A stretch of 64,000 nt of DNA from DAITMV01 sp046318595 (GTDB lineage: Bacteria; Pseudomonadota; Gammaproteobacteria; Burkholderiales; Burkholderiaceae_B), in contig JBKCTV010000056.1 in assembly GCA_046318595.1 (NCBI GenBank), positions 1-64,000 of the forward strand, read 5' to 3'. The notes under the pieces were generated by a model. It saw nothing but the letters and a program-made list of their open reading frames with translations, was not told the origin of the DNA and did no database searches. Shown in pieces: positions 56,382 through 64,000 of this stretch (position 1 is its first letter; every line of letters begins with the position of its first letter). Both the position numbers and the translations under genes were made by a program.

Positions 56382-57425
56382 TCATTCGTTGGTGAAAATC
56401 GTACCAAGCTTGTCCATGCGTTCGAGCGCCATGCCGCAGCCGCGCACGACGCAGGTCAAGGGGTCTTCGTCGACGTGCACCGGCAAGCCGGTTTCTTCCA
56501 TCAATAGGCGGTCGAGGTCGCGCAGCAAGGCACCGCCCCCGGTCAACATCATGCCGCGTTCGGCGATGTCGGCACCCAGCTCGGGCGGCGTCTGTTCGAG
56601 CGCCGACTTGACGGCCGAGACGATGGAGTTGAGCGGCTCGGTCAGTGCTTCGAGGATTTCGTTCGAAGATATGGTGAAGCTGCGCGGGATGCCTTCGGAC
56701 AGGTTACGGCCCTTGACTTCCATATCGCGCACTTCCGAACCCGGAAAAGCGGAGCCGATTTGTTTCTTGATGTACTCGGCGGTGGGGTCGCCGATCAGCA
56801 TGCCGTAGTTGCGACGAATGTAGTTGATGATCGATTCGTCGAACTTGTCACCGCCGACCCTGACGCTGCCCGCATAGACGATGCCGCCGAGCGAAATAAT
56901 CCCGACCTCGGTGGTGCCGCCGCCGATATCGACCACCATCGACCCCGACGCTTCGTAAACAGGCAGGCCGGCGCCGATGGCGGCCGCCATCGGCTCTTCG
57001 ATCAGATAGACCTGCGAGGCGCCCGCTCCGAGCGCCGATTCGCGGATGGCACGCCGCTCGACCTGGGTCGAGCCGCAGGGCACGCAGATGATGATGCGGG
57101 GGCTGGGCGAGAACACCCGGCTTTCGTGCACCATCTTGATGAACTGCTTGAGCATCTGCTCGGTGACGGTGAAATCCGCGATGACGCCGTCTTTCATGGG
57201 CCGGATGGCTTCGATGTTGCCGGGAACCTTGCCCAGCATCTGCTTGGCTTCGCGGCCCACCGCAGTGATCGTTTTCTTGCCGTTTGGACCGCCCTCCTGT
57301 CGAATGGCGACGACGGACGGCTCATCCAGGACGATCCCTTTGCTGCGCGCGTAAATCAATGTGTTTGCCGTTCCAAGGTCGATAGCCAGATCGTCCGATA
57401 GATAGCTGCGTAAAAACCCAAACAT
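56382..57425 (-). CDS. mreB: Rod shape-determining actin-like ATPase MreB
   Basis: A 347-residue actin homologue that polymerises on the inner membrane and guides wall synthesis. DLGTANTLIYARSKGIVLDE, the phosphate-2 motif VVDIGGGTTEVGIISLGGIV and GGGALLRDLDRLL are diagnostic. It starts 121 bp from the divergent gatC gene, so the shared region must hold both promoters. It is first in the rod-shape operon. Confidence 0.97.
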   Translation of the reverse strand: MFGFLRSYLSDDLAIDLGTANTLIYARSKGIVLDEPSVVAIRQEGGPNGKKTITAVGREAKQMLGKVPGNIEAIRPMKDGVIADFTVTEQMLKQFIKMVHESRVFSPSPRIIICVPCGSTQVERRAIRESALGAGASQVYLIEEPMAAAIGAGLPVYEASGSMVVDIGGGTTEVGIISLGGIVYAGSVRVGGDKFDESIINYIRRNYGMLIGDPTAEYIKKQIGSAFPGSEVRDMEVKGRNLSEGIPRSFTISSNEILEALTEPLNSIVSAVKSALEQTPPELGADIAERGMMLTGGGALLRDLDRLLMEETGLPVHVDEDPLTCVVRGCGMALERMDKLGTIFTNE

Positions 57426-57546
57426 ATTCAGTCGCTCTTTTTACCTAAGCAAGCGCGGGATGATAACCTATGTCGATCCGGATACGGCGACCAAAACCAC
57501 CCATCCGGCCCAAAATAACCGCGTTTTCCGATGGCATCCGATATAT

Positions 57547-57846
57547 ATGTCTTTGAACTATAAAGAAATCGAGCGGCTGGCGCAGCTCTCGCGCCTAGCC
57601 GTTTCGCCCGCCGAGCAGGCAGCGACACTCAGTCAGCTCAATGGCATGCTGGCGCTATTCGAACAGTTGTCAGGTCAGGACACAACCGGGGTGGAGCCGC
57701 TCGCGCATCCGGTTGCGCAGAGCGGAATGATGCCGTTGCGGTTACGCGATGACCGTGTGACCGAAGCCGACCAACGCGCCGCCAATCAACGCAACGCGCC
57801 TGCAGTCGAGGGTGGTCTGTTCCTGGTGCCGCGGGTGCTCGAATGA
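57547..57846 (+). CDS. gatC: Asp-tRNA(Asn)/Glu-tRNA(Gln) amidotransferase subunit C
   Basis: A 99-residue assembly subunit of GatCAB. LNYKEIERLAQLSRLAVSPA, VEPLAHPVAQ and the LRDDRVTEADQR region are standard. The ATG at 57547 was chosen; the longer frame runs into the divergent promoter region. It overlaps gatA by 4 bp. Confidence 0.94.
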   Translation: MSLNYKEIERLAQLSRLAVSPAEQAATLSQLNGMLALFEQLSGQDTTGVEPLAHPVAQSGMMPLRLRDDRVTEADQRAANQRNAPAVEGGLFLVPRVLE

Positions 57847-59330
57847 TGCAAAACTTGACGGAGATGCGCGCAGCCCTGGACGCGCGGCAAACGTCGGCGG
57901 TCGAACTGGCGCAAGCCGCGCTCGACCGGGCAGAGGCGTTGAAACATTTGAATGCGCTGGTGAGCGTGTCGGCTGAGGCGACACTCGCCCAGGCGCGCGC
58001 CGCCGACGCGCGGTTGACGGCCGGCGAGCGCGGCGCTTTGCTAGGCATTCCGCTGGTGCACAAGGACGTCTTTGTGACGCGCGACTGGCCAACCACAGCC
58101 TGCTCGAACATTTTGCGCGGCTATCTGAGCCCGTTCGACGCGACGGTCGTCGAGAAGCTCATGCAAGCCGGCGCGGTGTGCATCGGCAAAGCGAATTGCG
58201 ACGAGTTCGCGATGGGCTCATCGAACGAGAACTCAGCGTTTGGGCCCTGCAAGAATCCGTGGGACGATGCGGCGGTGCCGGGCGGCTCGTCGGGCGGCTC
58301 GGCCGTGGCCGTGGCAGCCGGTATCGCACCGCTGGCGACCGGCACCGACACAGGGGGGTCGATCCGCCAGCCAGCCGCCCTGTGCGGCATCACCGGCATC
58401 AAGCCGACGTATGGCCGCGTGTCGCGTTACGGCATGATCGCGTATGCGTCGAGCCTCGACCAGGCCGGGCCGATGGCGGCGTCGGCTGCCGACTGCGCCC
58501 TGGCGCTGACGGCAATGGCCGGGTTCGACGAGCGCGACGCAACGAGTATTGAACTGTCGACAAAAGATTTCTCAAGCTCGCTGGGCCGCCCGCGCACACA
58601 GGATGCGAATGAAAGCCGACCCCTGATGGGCCTGCGCATCGGCCTGCCCCAGGAATACTTTGCCGACGGTTTGAGCCCGGACGTCCGGTCGGCGCTGGAC
58701 GATGCGCTGGCGCAGTTCACCGCCCTCGGCGCCGAACTGGTCGAGGTCAGCCTGCCGCGCACGGCCTTGTCGATCCCCGCGTACTACGTGATCGCGCCGG
58801 CCGAGGCGTCGTCCAATCTGGCGCGTTTCGACGGGGTGCGCTACGGCCATCGGGCGGCCGAGTATACGAACTTGGCAGACATGTACGAACGAACCCGGGC
58901 CGAAGGCTTTGGCACCGAGGTCAAGCGGCGCATTCTGATCGGCAGTTATGTGCTGTCGCATGGTTATTACGACGCATATTATTTGCAGGCGCAAAAAATT
59001 CGTCGGCTGATCGCGCAGGATTTTCAGGCGGCATTTGCCCGCTGTGACGTAATCGCCGGGCCGGTCAGCCCGACCGTCGCATGGAATCTGGGCGAGAAAG
59101 CCAGCGACCCGCTCCAGATGTACCTGGCCGATATCTTTACCCTGGGCGCGAGTCTTGCCGGCTTGCCTGGCATGTCGGTGCCGGTGGGGTTCGGCGCGCA
59201 CGAGCGGCCGGTCGGCTTGCAGCTCATCGGCAATTACTTCGCGGAGGCCGAGCTGTTGCAGGCCGCCGATCATTTTCAACGGGCCACCGATTGGCATACG
59301 CGCCGTCCCGCGCTGAAAGGAAACGCATGA
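57843..59330 (+). CDS. gatA: Asp-tRNA(Asn)/Glu-tRNA(Gln) amidotransferase subunit A
   Basis: The glutaminase/amidase subunit, 495 residues. The amidase-signature triad is visible: Lys in PLVHKDVFVT, the cis-Ser in GGSSGGSAVAVAAG, and the nucleophile Ser in GTDTGGSIRQPAALCG. It supplies ammonia, via an internal tunnel, to GatB. It overlaps gatC and gatB, each by ATGA. Confidence 0.97.
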   Translation: MMQNLTEMRAALDARQTSAVELAQAALDRAEALKHLNALVSVSAEATLAQARAADARLTAGERGALLGIPLVHKDVFVTRDWPTTACSNILRGYLSPFDATVVEKLMQAGAVCIGKANCDEFAMGSSNENSAFGPCKNPWDDAAVPGGSSGGSAVAVAAGIAPLATGTDTGGSIRQPAALCGITGIKPTYGRVSRYGMIAYASSLDQAGPMAASAADCALALTAMAGFDERDATSIELSTKDFSSSLGRPRTQDANESRPLMGLRIGLPQEYFADGLSPDVRSALDDALAQFTALGAELVEVSLPRTALSIPAYYVIAPAEASSNLARFDGVRYGHRAAEYTNLADMYERTRAEGFGTEVKRRILIGSYVLSHGYYDAYYLQAQKIRRLIAQDFQAAFARCDVIAGPVSPTVAWNLGEKASDPLQMYLADIFTLGASLAGLPGMSVPVGFGAHERPVGLQLIGNYFAEAELLQAADHFQRATDWHTRRPALKGNA

Positions 59331-60787
59331 ACGGCGCATGGGAAGTCGTCATCGGCTTGGAAACGCACGCGCAGTTGGCAACGGTCTCGAAAATTTTTTC
59401 GGGTGCCAGCACCGCTTTCGGCGCCGCGCCGAACACCCAGGCGTGCGCGGTTGACCTGGCCTTGCCGGGAGTGCTGCCGGTGCTGAACCGGCAGGCAGTC
59501 GAACATGCGATCCGCTTCGGCTTGGCCGTGGGCGCGACGATCGCGCCGGTCTCGGTGTTCGCCCGGAAAAATTATTTTTACCCGGACCTGCCCAAGGGCT
59601 ATCAGATCAGCCAGTTCGAGATTCCGGTGGTGCAGGGCGGCAGTCTCGACATCGTGCTCGGCGACGCGCTAAAAACCGTGCGCCTGACCCGCGCGCACCT
59701 CGAGGAAGACGCCGGTAAGAGTCTGCACGAAGACTTCGCCGGTCAGTCCGGCATCGACTTGAACCGGGCGGGCACGCCCTTGCTGGAAATCGTCACCGAG
59801 CCGGATATGGCTTCGGCCGAAGAAGCCGTGGCTTATGCCAAGGCCCTGCACGGTCTGGTGCGCTGGCTGGGCATTTGCGACGGCAACATGCAGGAGGGCA
59901 GCTTCCGCTGCGACGCCAACGTCTCGGTGCGGCGTGCGGGCCAGCCGCTTGGTACGCGCTGCGAAATCAAAAACCTCAACTCGTTCCGGTTTTTGCAACA
60001 GGCGATCGTGCACGAGGCCCGGCGGCAGATCGACCTCCTCGAGGACGGCGGAACAGTGGTGCAGGAAACGCGGCTCTACGACCCCGATCGCAACGAGACC
60101 CGGCCGATGCGCAGTAAAGAGGATGCGCAGGACTACCGCTACTTTCCCGACCCTGACCTGCCGCCTCTAGTGATCGGCCCGGACTGGATCGCAACGGTAC
60201 GCGCGGCGCTCCCCGAATTGCCGGCCGCGCGTCGACAACGTTACATCGATACTTTCGGCCTGTCCGCCTATGATGCGGCGGTTTTAACGGCCAGCCGCGA
60301 GGTGGCCGATTATTTCGAAGCAGTGGTCGCCGCCCTGCCAGGCGAACCGATCAATGGCGCCAAGCTGGCCGCGAATTGGCTCATGGGCGAGGTCGCTTCG
60401 CAGTTGAACCGCGACGACCGCCCGCTCGCCGAGTGCCCCCTGGGCGCGGCGCAGCTTGCCAAACTATTGGCGCGCGTGCTGGACGGCACCTTGTCCAACA
60501 AGCTCGCCAAGGAGGTATTCGCCGCGCTGTGGCAGGGTGAAGCCGACGGCGACGCCGACGCCATCATCGAAGCCCGTGGTTTGCGACAAATCTCCGATGC
60601 CGGCGCCATCGAAAGTCTGGTCGACCAAGTCATGGCCGCCAATCCCGTCCCGGTGGCCGAATACCGTGCCGGTAAGGAAAAAGCCTTTAATTCGCTCGTC
60701 GGCCTCGTCATGAAAGCCGCGCAGGGCAAGGCCAACCCGGCGCAGGTCAACGAAGTGCTCAAACGCAAGCTACAATCAGGCACATGA
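59327..60787 (+). CDS. gatB: Asp-tRNA(Asn)/Glu-tRNA(Gln) amidotransferase subunit B
   Basis: The kinase/transamidase subunit, 486 residues. WEVVIGLETHAQL, LEEDAGKSLHED and DLNRAGTPLLEIVTEPDM are diagnostic, and the C-terminal YqeY-like tRNA-binding tail (VMKAAQGKANPAQVNEVLKR) is complete. The ATG at 59327 overlaps the gatA stop. Its own stop overlaps the start of a peptidase gene. Confidence 0.97.
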   Translation: MNGAWEVVIGLETHAQLATVSKIFSGASTAFGAAPNTQACAVDLALPGVLPVLNRQAVEHAIRFGLAVGATIAPVSVFARKNYFYPDLPKGYQISQFEIPVVQGGSLDIVLGDALKTVRLTRAHLEEDAGKSLHEDFAGQSGIDLNRAGTPLLEIVTEPDMASAEEAVAYAKALHGLVRWLGICDGNMQEGSFRCDANVSVRRAGQPLGTRCEIKNLNSFRFLQQAIVHEARRQIDLLEDGGTVVQETRLYDPDRNETRPMRSKEDAQDYRYFPDPDLPPLVIGPDWIATVRAALPELPAARRQRYIDTFGLSAYDAAVLTASREVADYFEAVVAALPGEPINGAKLAANWLMGEVASQLNRDDRPLAECPLGAAQLAKLLARVLDGTLSNKLAKEVFAALWQGEADGDADAIIEARGLRQISDAGAIESLVDQVMAANPVPVAEYRAGKEKAFNSLVGLVMKAAQGKANPAQVNEVLKRKLQSGT

Positions 60788-63015
60788 TGCGCGGAGGTAG
60801 GATCGTCATGGCCGTCGTGATTTCGCTTTCCACTGCCATGACCGGCTTGGCGCAGTCGCCAGCGCCCGACGTCGAGCCGGAGCTACCGATGCTCGCGGCA
60901 GCCCGCACCGAGCTGCAGGCTGGGGTCGGGGTCGTGCGGGTGGCGCCAGACGCCGTGCCCGGGCCCATCGTCATGGCCGCTCCGCAGGCATTTGCGCTAC
61001 TGCTCGGCCAGGAAAACGGCGGCGGCCATCAGGCGGTCATCGCGGCCAGCACGGCCGGGCGCGGGCGGGCCGTGGCCTTGGGGCACGAGGCGTTTTTGCG
61101 ACCGGCCACCTTGTCGCAGGCCGATGGCGCCCGCCTGCTCATGAATATCATCCGCTGGACCGGTGCCCCACGCCGCGCGCAAGGCGCCGACAAGGTCGGC
61201 GTGTTGCAGCTCGAGGAGACCGCCTCCTGGGCGGACACACAAAACCTGCCGCTCAAACGACTCGGTTTGCCCTTGCGCACGGCCCACCTGGAAAACGTGG
61301 CGACGGTGTTGCTTGAAGCCGGCAGCGTCACCGAACCAGCCGACCAGGACGTTCTACGCAACTACCTGGCCAACGGCGGCGGCATCGTTGCGGCAGGCGT
61401 GGGCTGGGGTTGGCAGCAGTTGCACCCGGGATTGACACTGGCCAATGATTACCCGGGCAATCGACTCTTGAGGGAGGCCGGCCTGGTATGGGGCGGCGGT
61501 ACGATCGGTAAACTCTACGCGGTGCAAGCGCCGGTGCCTGGAGAAAAGCTCCTCAATCTGTCGCAGGCGCTCGACTATTTTCAGAACACCACGACCGCCG
61601 ACACCCCGGACGCTCAAACCGCAGTGAGCACTTTGCTCAAAGGGCTCGCCGCGCTGCCCGACGCGTCGCCGCTGACCGCCAAGCTGACGACGCTGCGCGC
61701 ACGCGCCTTGCGTAAAGCCGCGCTCGACGATCAGCCGCTCAGCAGGATCGGTGTGCTGCTGCTGTCGCAAATGCCGGTGGGCGACCTCAAACCGCCCACC
61801 ACGGCGTTTTTCCCGGGCCGGGTACCAGCCACCGCACCGCGCATCGACAGCGTGCTGACGGTAGCCGGCATCCGCAAAAAACACTGGATCAGTACCGGCC
61901 TCTACGCCCCCCCCGGCGAAAAAGTCACCATCGCGTTGCCGACGGCGCTGACCGGCTCGGGCCTCAGTGTGCGCATCGGCGCGCACGCGTATGCGTTGAC
62001 CGCACTGCCGCGCTGGCAACGGCCGCCGGTCGTCGACCGGGTGTTTCCGCTGAACGCCGCAACGGTCACGGTAGGCAATTCATTCGGCGGTCTGATTTAC
62101 CTGCAAAAAGAGGGCCGGGCGCTAACCCGACCGTTCAACGTCAAGTTTTCGGGGGTCGTGCAAACGCCGCGCTTTATTTCCGGGGTGACGGACATCGCCG
62201 CGTGGCGACGGCAAGTGCGGGCCAGCAGCGTACCGTGGACCGAGCTCGAAGGCCGCTATCTGATCGTCACCTTGCAGACCGAAGCCGCGCGCGCGCTCGA
62301 CGACCCCCAGGCGCTGCTCGATTTCTGGGACCGCGTGCAACAGGCCAACCAGACACTGGCCCAGCAAGCCGCCGCCGAGCGTTATCCGATGCGACTGGTG
62401 TTCGACGAACAGCTTTATCTGCCAAAAGCCTATATGCATTCGGGCTATCCGATCATGGGAATGCTCCCGCAGCAAAAAGATTTTTTACGGATCACCGCTA
62501 CCCCACCCGGCGCGACTGCCTGGGGCCCGATGCACGAGCTGGGCCACAACCATCAAGATGCCGCCTGGACTTTCGCTGGCACCGAGGAGGTGACCGTTAA
62601 TTTGTTCACCCTGCATGCCTACGACACGGTCTACAACGTGCGCGCCGAGACGGTTTTTCCGGAGTTTTCGGAAGCCGTCAAAATGCGCAAGAAGCGCGAG
62701 TACCTGTGCCAGGGGGCGTCGTTCGATGCGTGGAAAGCGGACCCGTTTCTGGCGCTCATCCTGTATCGCGAAGTCGCCGACGCCTTCGGCTGGGAGGCCT
62801 ACCAGCGGGTGTTTGCCGACTATGCGGGCCTGGCCGCCAGCGCCCGACCGCGAACCGACGCCCAGAAGCGCGATCAATGGCTGACGCGTCTGTCGCGCGC
62901 AACCGGGCGTAATTTGGCACCGTTTTTTGCAACCTGGGGTATTCCGGTCAGCCCGGCGGCGGTGCAAAGTGTTGGCGACTTGCCGACATGGGAGTTTCAA
63001 CGGCAGGGGTGTTGA
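60784..63015 (+). CDS. M60-family (enhancin-like) metallopeptidase
   Basis: A 743-residue exported zinc peptidase. It has a signal peptide (about 1-23), an N-terminal alpha/beta region resembling a class-I amidotransferase (ThuA-like) fold, a beta domain, and the gluzincin site GPMHELGHNHQ (His584-His588) followed by Glu602 in GTEEVTVNLF. M60 proteins degrade mucin-like or other glycoproteins in host-associated bacteria, and are also found in free-living ones. The ATG overlaps the gatB stop (ATGA), so it is probably translated from the gat transcript. Confidence 0.88.
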   Translation: MMRGGRIVMAVVISLSTAMTGLAQSPAPDVEPELPMLAAARTELQAGVGVVRVAPDAVPGPIVMAAPQAFALLLGQENGGGHQAVIAASTAGRGRAVALGHEAFLRPATLSQADGARLLMNIIRWTGAPRRAQGADKVGVLQLEETASWADTQNLPLKRLGLPLRTAHLENVATVLLEAGSVTEPADQDVLRNYLANGGGIVAAGVGWGWQQLHPGLTLANDYPGNRLLREAGLVWGGGTIGKLYAVQAPVPGEKLLNLSQALDYFQNTTTADTPDAQTAVSTLLKGLAALPDASPLTAKLTTLRARALRKAALDDQPLSRIGVLLLSQMPVGDLKPPTTAFFPGRVPATAPRIDSVLTVAGIRKKHWISTGLYAPPGEKVTIALPTALTGSGLSVRIGAHAYALTALPRWQRPPVVDRVFPLNAATVTVGNSFGGLIYLQKEGRALTRPFNVKFSGVVQTPRFISGVTDIAAWRRQVRASSVPWTELEGRYLIVTLQTEAARALDDPQALLDFWDRVQQANQTLAQQAAAERYPMRLVFDEQLYLPKAYMHSGYPIMGMLPQQKDFLRITATPPGATAWGPMHELGHNHQDAAWTFAGTEEVTVNLFTLHAYDTVYNVRAETVFPEFSEAVKMRKKREYLCQGASFDAWKADPFLALILYREVADAFGWEAYQRVFADYAGLAASARPRTDAQKRDQWLTRLSRATGRNLAPFFATWGIPVSPAAVQSVGDLPTWEFQRQGC

Positions 63016-63080
63016 TTTTGCGGGCCTCGGCGATGCCGCTCGCCTGTCAGCAAGGCGTCCGGTGGCGCGCTCGATTTTGA

Positions 63081-63154
63081 ATAAAGCATTGATGCTTAAC
63101 AATCCGGCCATCATGCTTTATCGTATAAAGCATTAACGCTTTACTATAAAGCAT
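63081..63154. promoter_or_regulatory. ATAAAGCAT operator array upstream of an XRE gene
   Basis: ATAAAGCAT occurs at 63081-63089, 63125-63133 and 63146-63154, and its complement ATGCTTTAT at 63113-63121. The copies at 63113 and 63125 form a perfect 9-bp inverted pair with a 3-bp spacer. A second dyad, AAGCAT-TG-ATGCTT, spans 63084-63097. The array is AT-rich against a GC-rich background and lies about 75-150 bp before the XRE start, so it is probably its own operator. Confidence 0.75.
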
Positions 63155-63230
63155 AAAGGCATGGATTTTAGGCAAAAAATCCGGCAAAATCACTCTAAAC
63201 AACGCCACGTTAGCGACTGGAGCGCTTGAT

Positions 63231-63593
63231 ATGACTGAGATACTGGAAGGTTTTGCACTGCGCCTACGTGAGCTGCGCAAGCAAAAGAATTTGTCGCAAA
63301 CCGAGCTGGGCAAGCTGGCAGAGTTGCACTACACGCACATAGGGCGCTATGAGCGCGGGGCCTCGCGGCCATCGGGCGATACGCTCAAGCGCTTGGCCGA
63401 TGTGCTGGGGGTGACCAGTGACTATTTGCTCGAAGGTGCCGCCGATGATTTGGCCAAGGCCCGCTTTGAAGACCACGAGCTGCTGCAACAATTCCATGAG
63501 GTGAAGCGCCTGTCCGATGACGATAAGCAAGTAGTCAAACGGTTGCTCGATGCCTTTTTAACCAAGAAACATTTGCAGGCGCTGGCACGGTGA
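63231..63593 (+). CDS. XRE-family repressor
   Basis: A 120-residue regulator. An HTH_3 domain covers about 8-66 (LRLRELRKQKNLSQTELGKL; recognition helix around HYTHIGRYERGASRPSGDTL). A C-terminal helix region (about 75-118, DDDKQVVKRLLDAFLTKKHL) may dimerise. It is the SinR/phage-repressor type. The upstream ATAAAGCAT repeats suggest autoregulation. Downstream lie a truncated toxin gene and an antitoxin gene. Confidence 0.9.
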   Translation: MTEILEGFALRLRELRKQKNLSQTELGKLAELHYTHIGRYERGASRPSGDTLKRLADVLGVTSDYLLEGAADDLAKARFEDHELLQQFHEVKRLSDDDKQVVKRLLDAFLTKKHLQALAR

Positions 63594-63615
63594 GCGCAGC
63601 TAAAGGAATGAGCGC

Positions 63616-63690
63616 ATGAGCGATATTCAACTGGACGCCACATGGGACCCCATCAAGGCACGTCAGCAGTATGAGAACGAACCCCGTTAA
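63616..63690 (+). pseudogene. BrnT-like toxin remnant
   Basis: A 24-codon frame with its own AAAGGA site, encoding MSDIQLDATWDPIKARQQYE and NEPR before a stop. The W-D-P-x-K-A-x-x-x-x pattern is the start of BrnT-family RelE-like ribonuclease toxins. The rest of the toxin (about 90 residues) is missing. It precedes an antitoxin-like gene, the usual brnT-brnA order. Confidence 0.5.
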
Positions 63691-63728
63691 TTTCAACCAA
63701 AGCAACCGCACTTATTGAGGTGAACACC

Positions 63729-63962
63729 ATGAACGCACAAGCCACACACGATGACGACGATATGCCCGCAGAGATTGATTTTTCTGGAGCCAAGCGCGGG
63801 CAGTTTTACAGGGCTGGCGCGCAGCTAAATTTGCCGGTGTATCTGGATCAGAAGGTGCAAACCGCCCTGGCCGCGCTGGCCAGTGCCAAAGGGGTGGACT
63901 ACAACGCCCTTATCAATGATTTGCTCAAGAAGAATATTGAATTGATTGAGATGGCGCGCTAA
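63729..63962 (+). CDS. Ribbon-helix-helix antitoxin-like protein
   Basis: A 77-residue protein. The acidic N terminus is followed by IDFSGAKRGQFYRAGAQLNL and an RHH-type region (LPVYLDQKVQTALAALASAK, then GVDYNALINDLLKKNIELIE). Proteins of this form partner BrnT or RelE-like toxins. GAGGTG lies 6 bp before the ATG at 63729; a GTG at 63720 would add three codons. With the toxin truncated, it is an orphan antitoxin. Confidence 0.75.
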   Translation: MNAQATHDDDDMPAEIDFSGAKRGQFYRAGAQLNLPVYLDQKVQTALAALASAKGVDYNALINDLLKKNIELIEMAR

Positions 63963-64000
63963 TCAGTAGCACTGCTGCTAAAGAAGAAGTCACCCGGCAC

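Noticed and set aside
63081..63162. CRISPR array
   Set aside because: The ATAAAGCAT words are only 9 bp, irregularly spaced and in both orientations, which fits operators, not CRISPR repeats.

Overview
The window is ordinary bacterial chromosome of high G+C content. Its gene content and order point to a betaproteobacterium. The supporting signs are the convergent-divergent mreBCD-mrdA-rodA / gatCAB block, the cobW-dksA pair with a single-cysteine DksA, DUF1840, UbiK, a TorF-glnK-amtB operon, AceK, and rsmI-yraN-diaA-dolP in the usual order. No rRNA or tRNA gene, CRISPR array or intact prophage was seen. I cannot name the genus.

Layout. 1-661: the edge of an upstream transcription unit with its terminator, two competing inverted repeats and a scrap of an IS66 transposase. 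662-9573: a tightly overlapping mdtABC-type RND efflux operon with its own outer-membrane channel lipoprotein, followed by a small XRE regulator. 10014-14712: a small exported protein, exonuclease III, pyrE, a DUF2383 protein, a sensorless hybrid histidine kinase, and a stretch of decayed genes (hemerythrin and deoxyinosine-glycosylase fragments). 14713-19351: methionine synthase metH and a phytanoyl-CoA-dioxygenase-like gene, whose 3' end overlaps the convergent MMPL gene. 19198-25742: a four-gene envelope operon (DUF1302 barrel, DUF1329, YCF48-like propeller, MMPL/RND permease), my best candidate for an incompletely described trans-envelope system. 26017-31967: two tandem HDOD genes, an Old Yellow Enzyme reductase, a lipoprotein, DUF1840, the ComM-like YifB ATPase and ubiK.

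32056-34763: a nitrogen-control operon (TorF-type outer-membrane protein, PII protein GlnK, ammonium channel AmtB). It has a visible sigma-54 -24/-12 promoter, an upstream NtrC-like dyad and a strong terminator. 34837-42945: a secreted alpha/beta hydrolase, aceK, cobW, dksA, a TPR response regulator whose phospho-acceptor aspartate is a glutamate, a lipoprotein and a TPR protein, with a possible IS1380 fragment between the last two. 42964-46709: the rsmI / yraN-diaA-dolP-tlpA cluster and an internally deleted pldA pseudogene. 46716-51393: uup, a large unknown protein with glycine-rich hydrophobic stretches that looks secreted or pore-forming, and creA. 51447-60787: the rod-shape operon (mreB, mreC, mreD, mrdA, rodA, minus strand) diverging from gatC-gatA-gatB. 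60784-63015: an M60-type metallopeptidase gene translationally overlapped with gatB. 63081-63962: an XRE repressor with an obvious operator array, a truncated BrnT-like toxin remnant and a ribbon-helix-helix antitoxin.

All family assignments come from reading the sequence, with no database search. Starts were chosen by family length, ribosome-binding site and overlap with the upstream gene.
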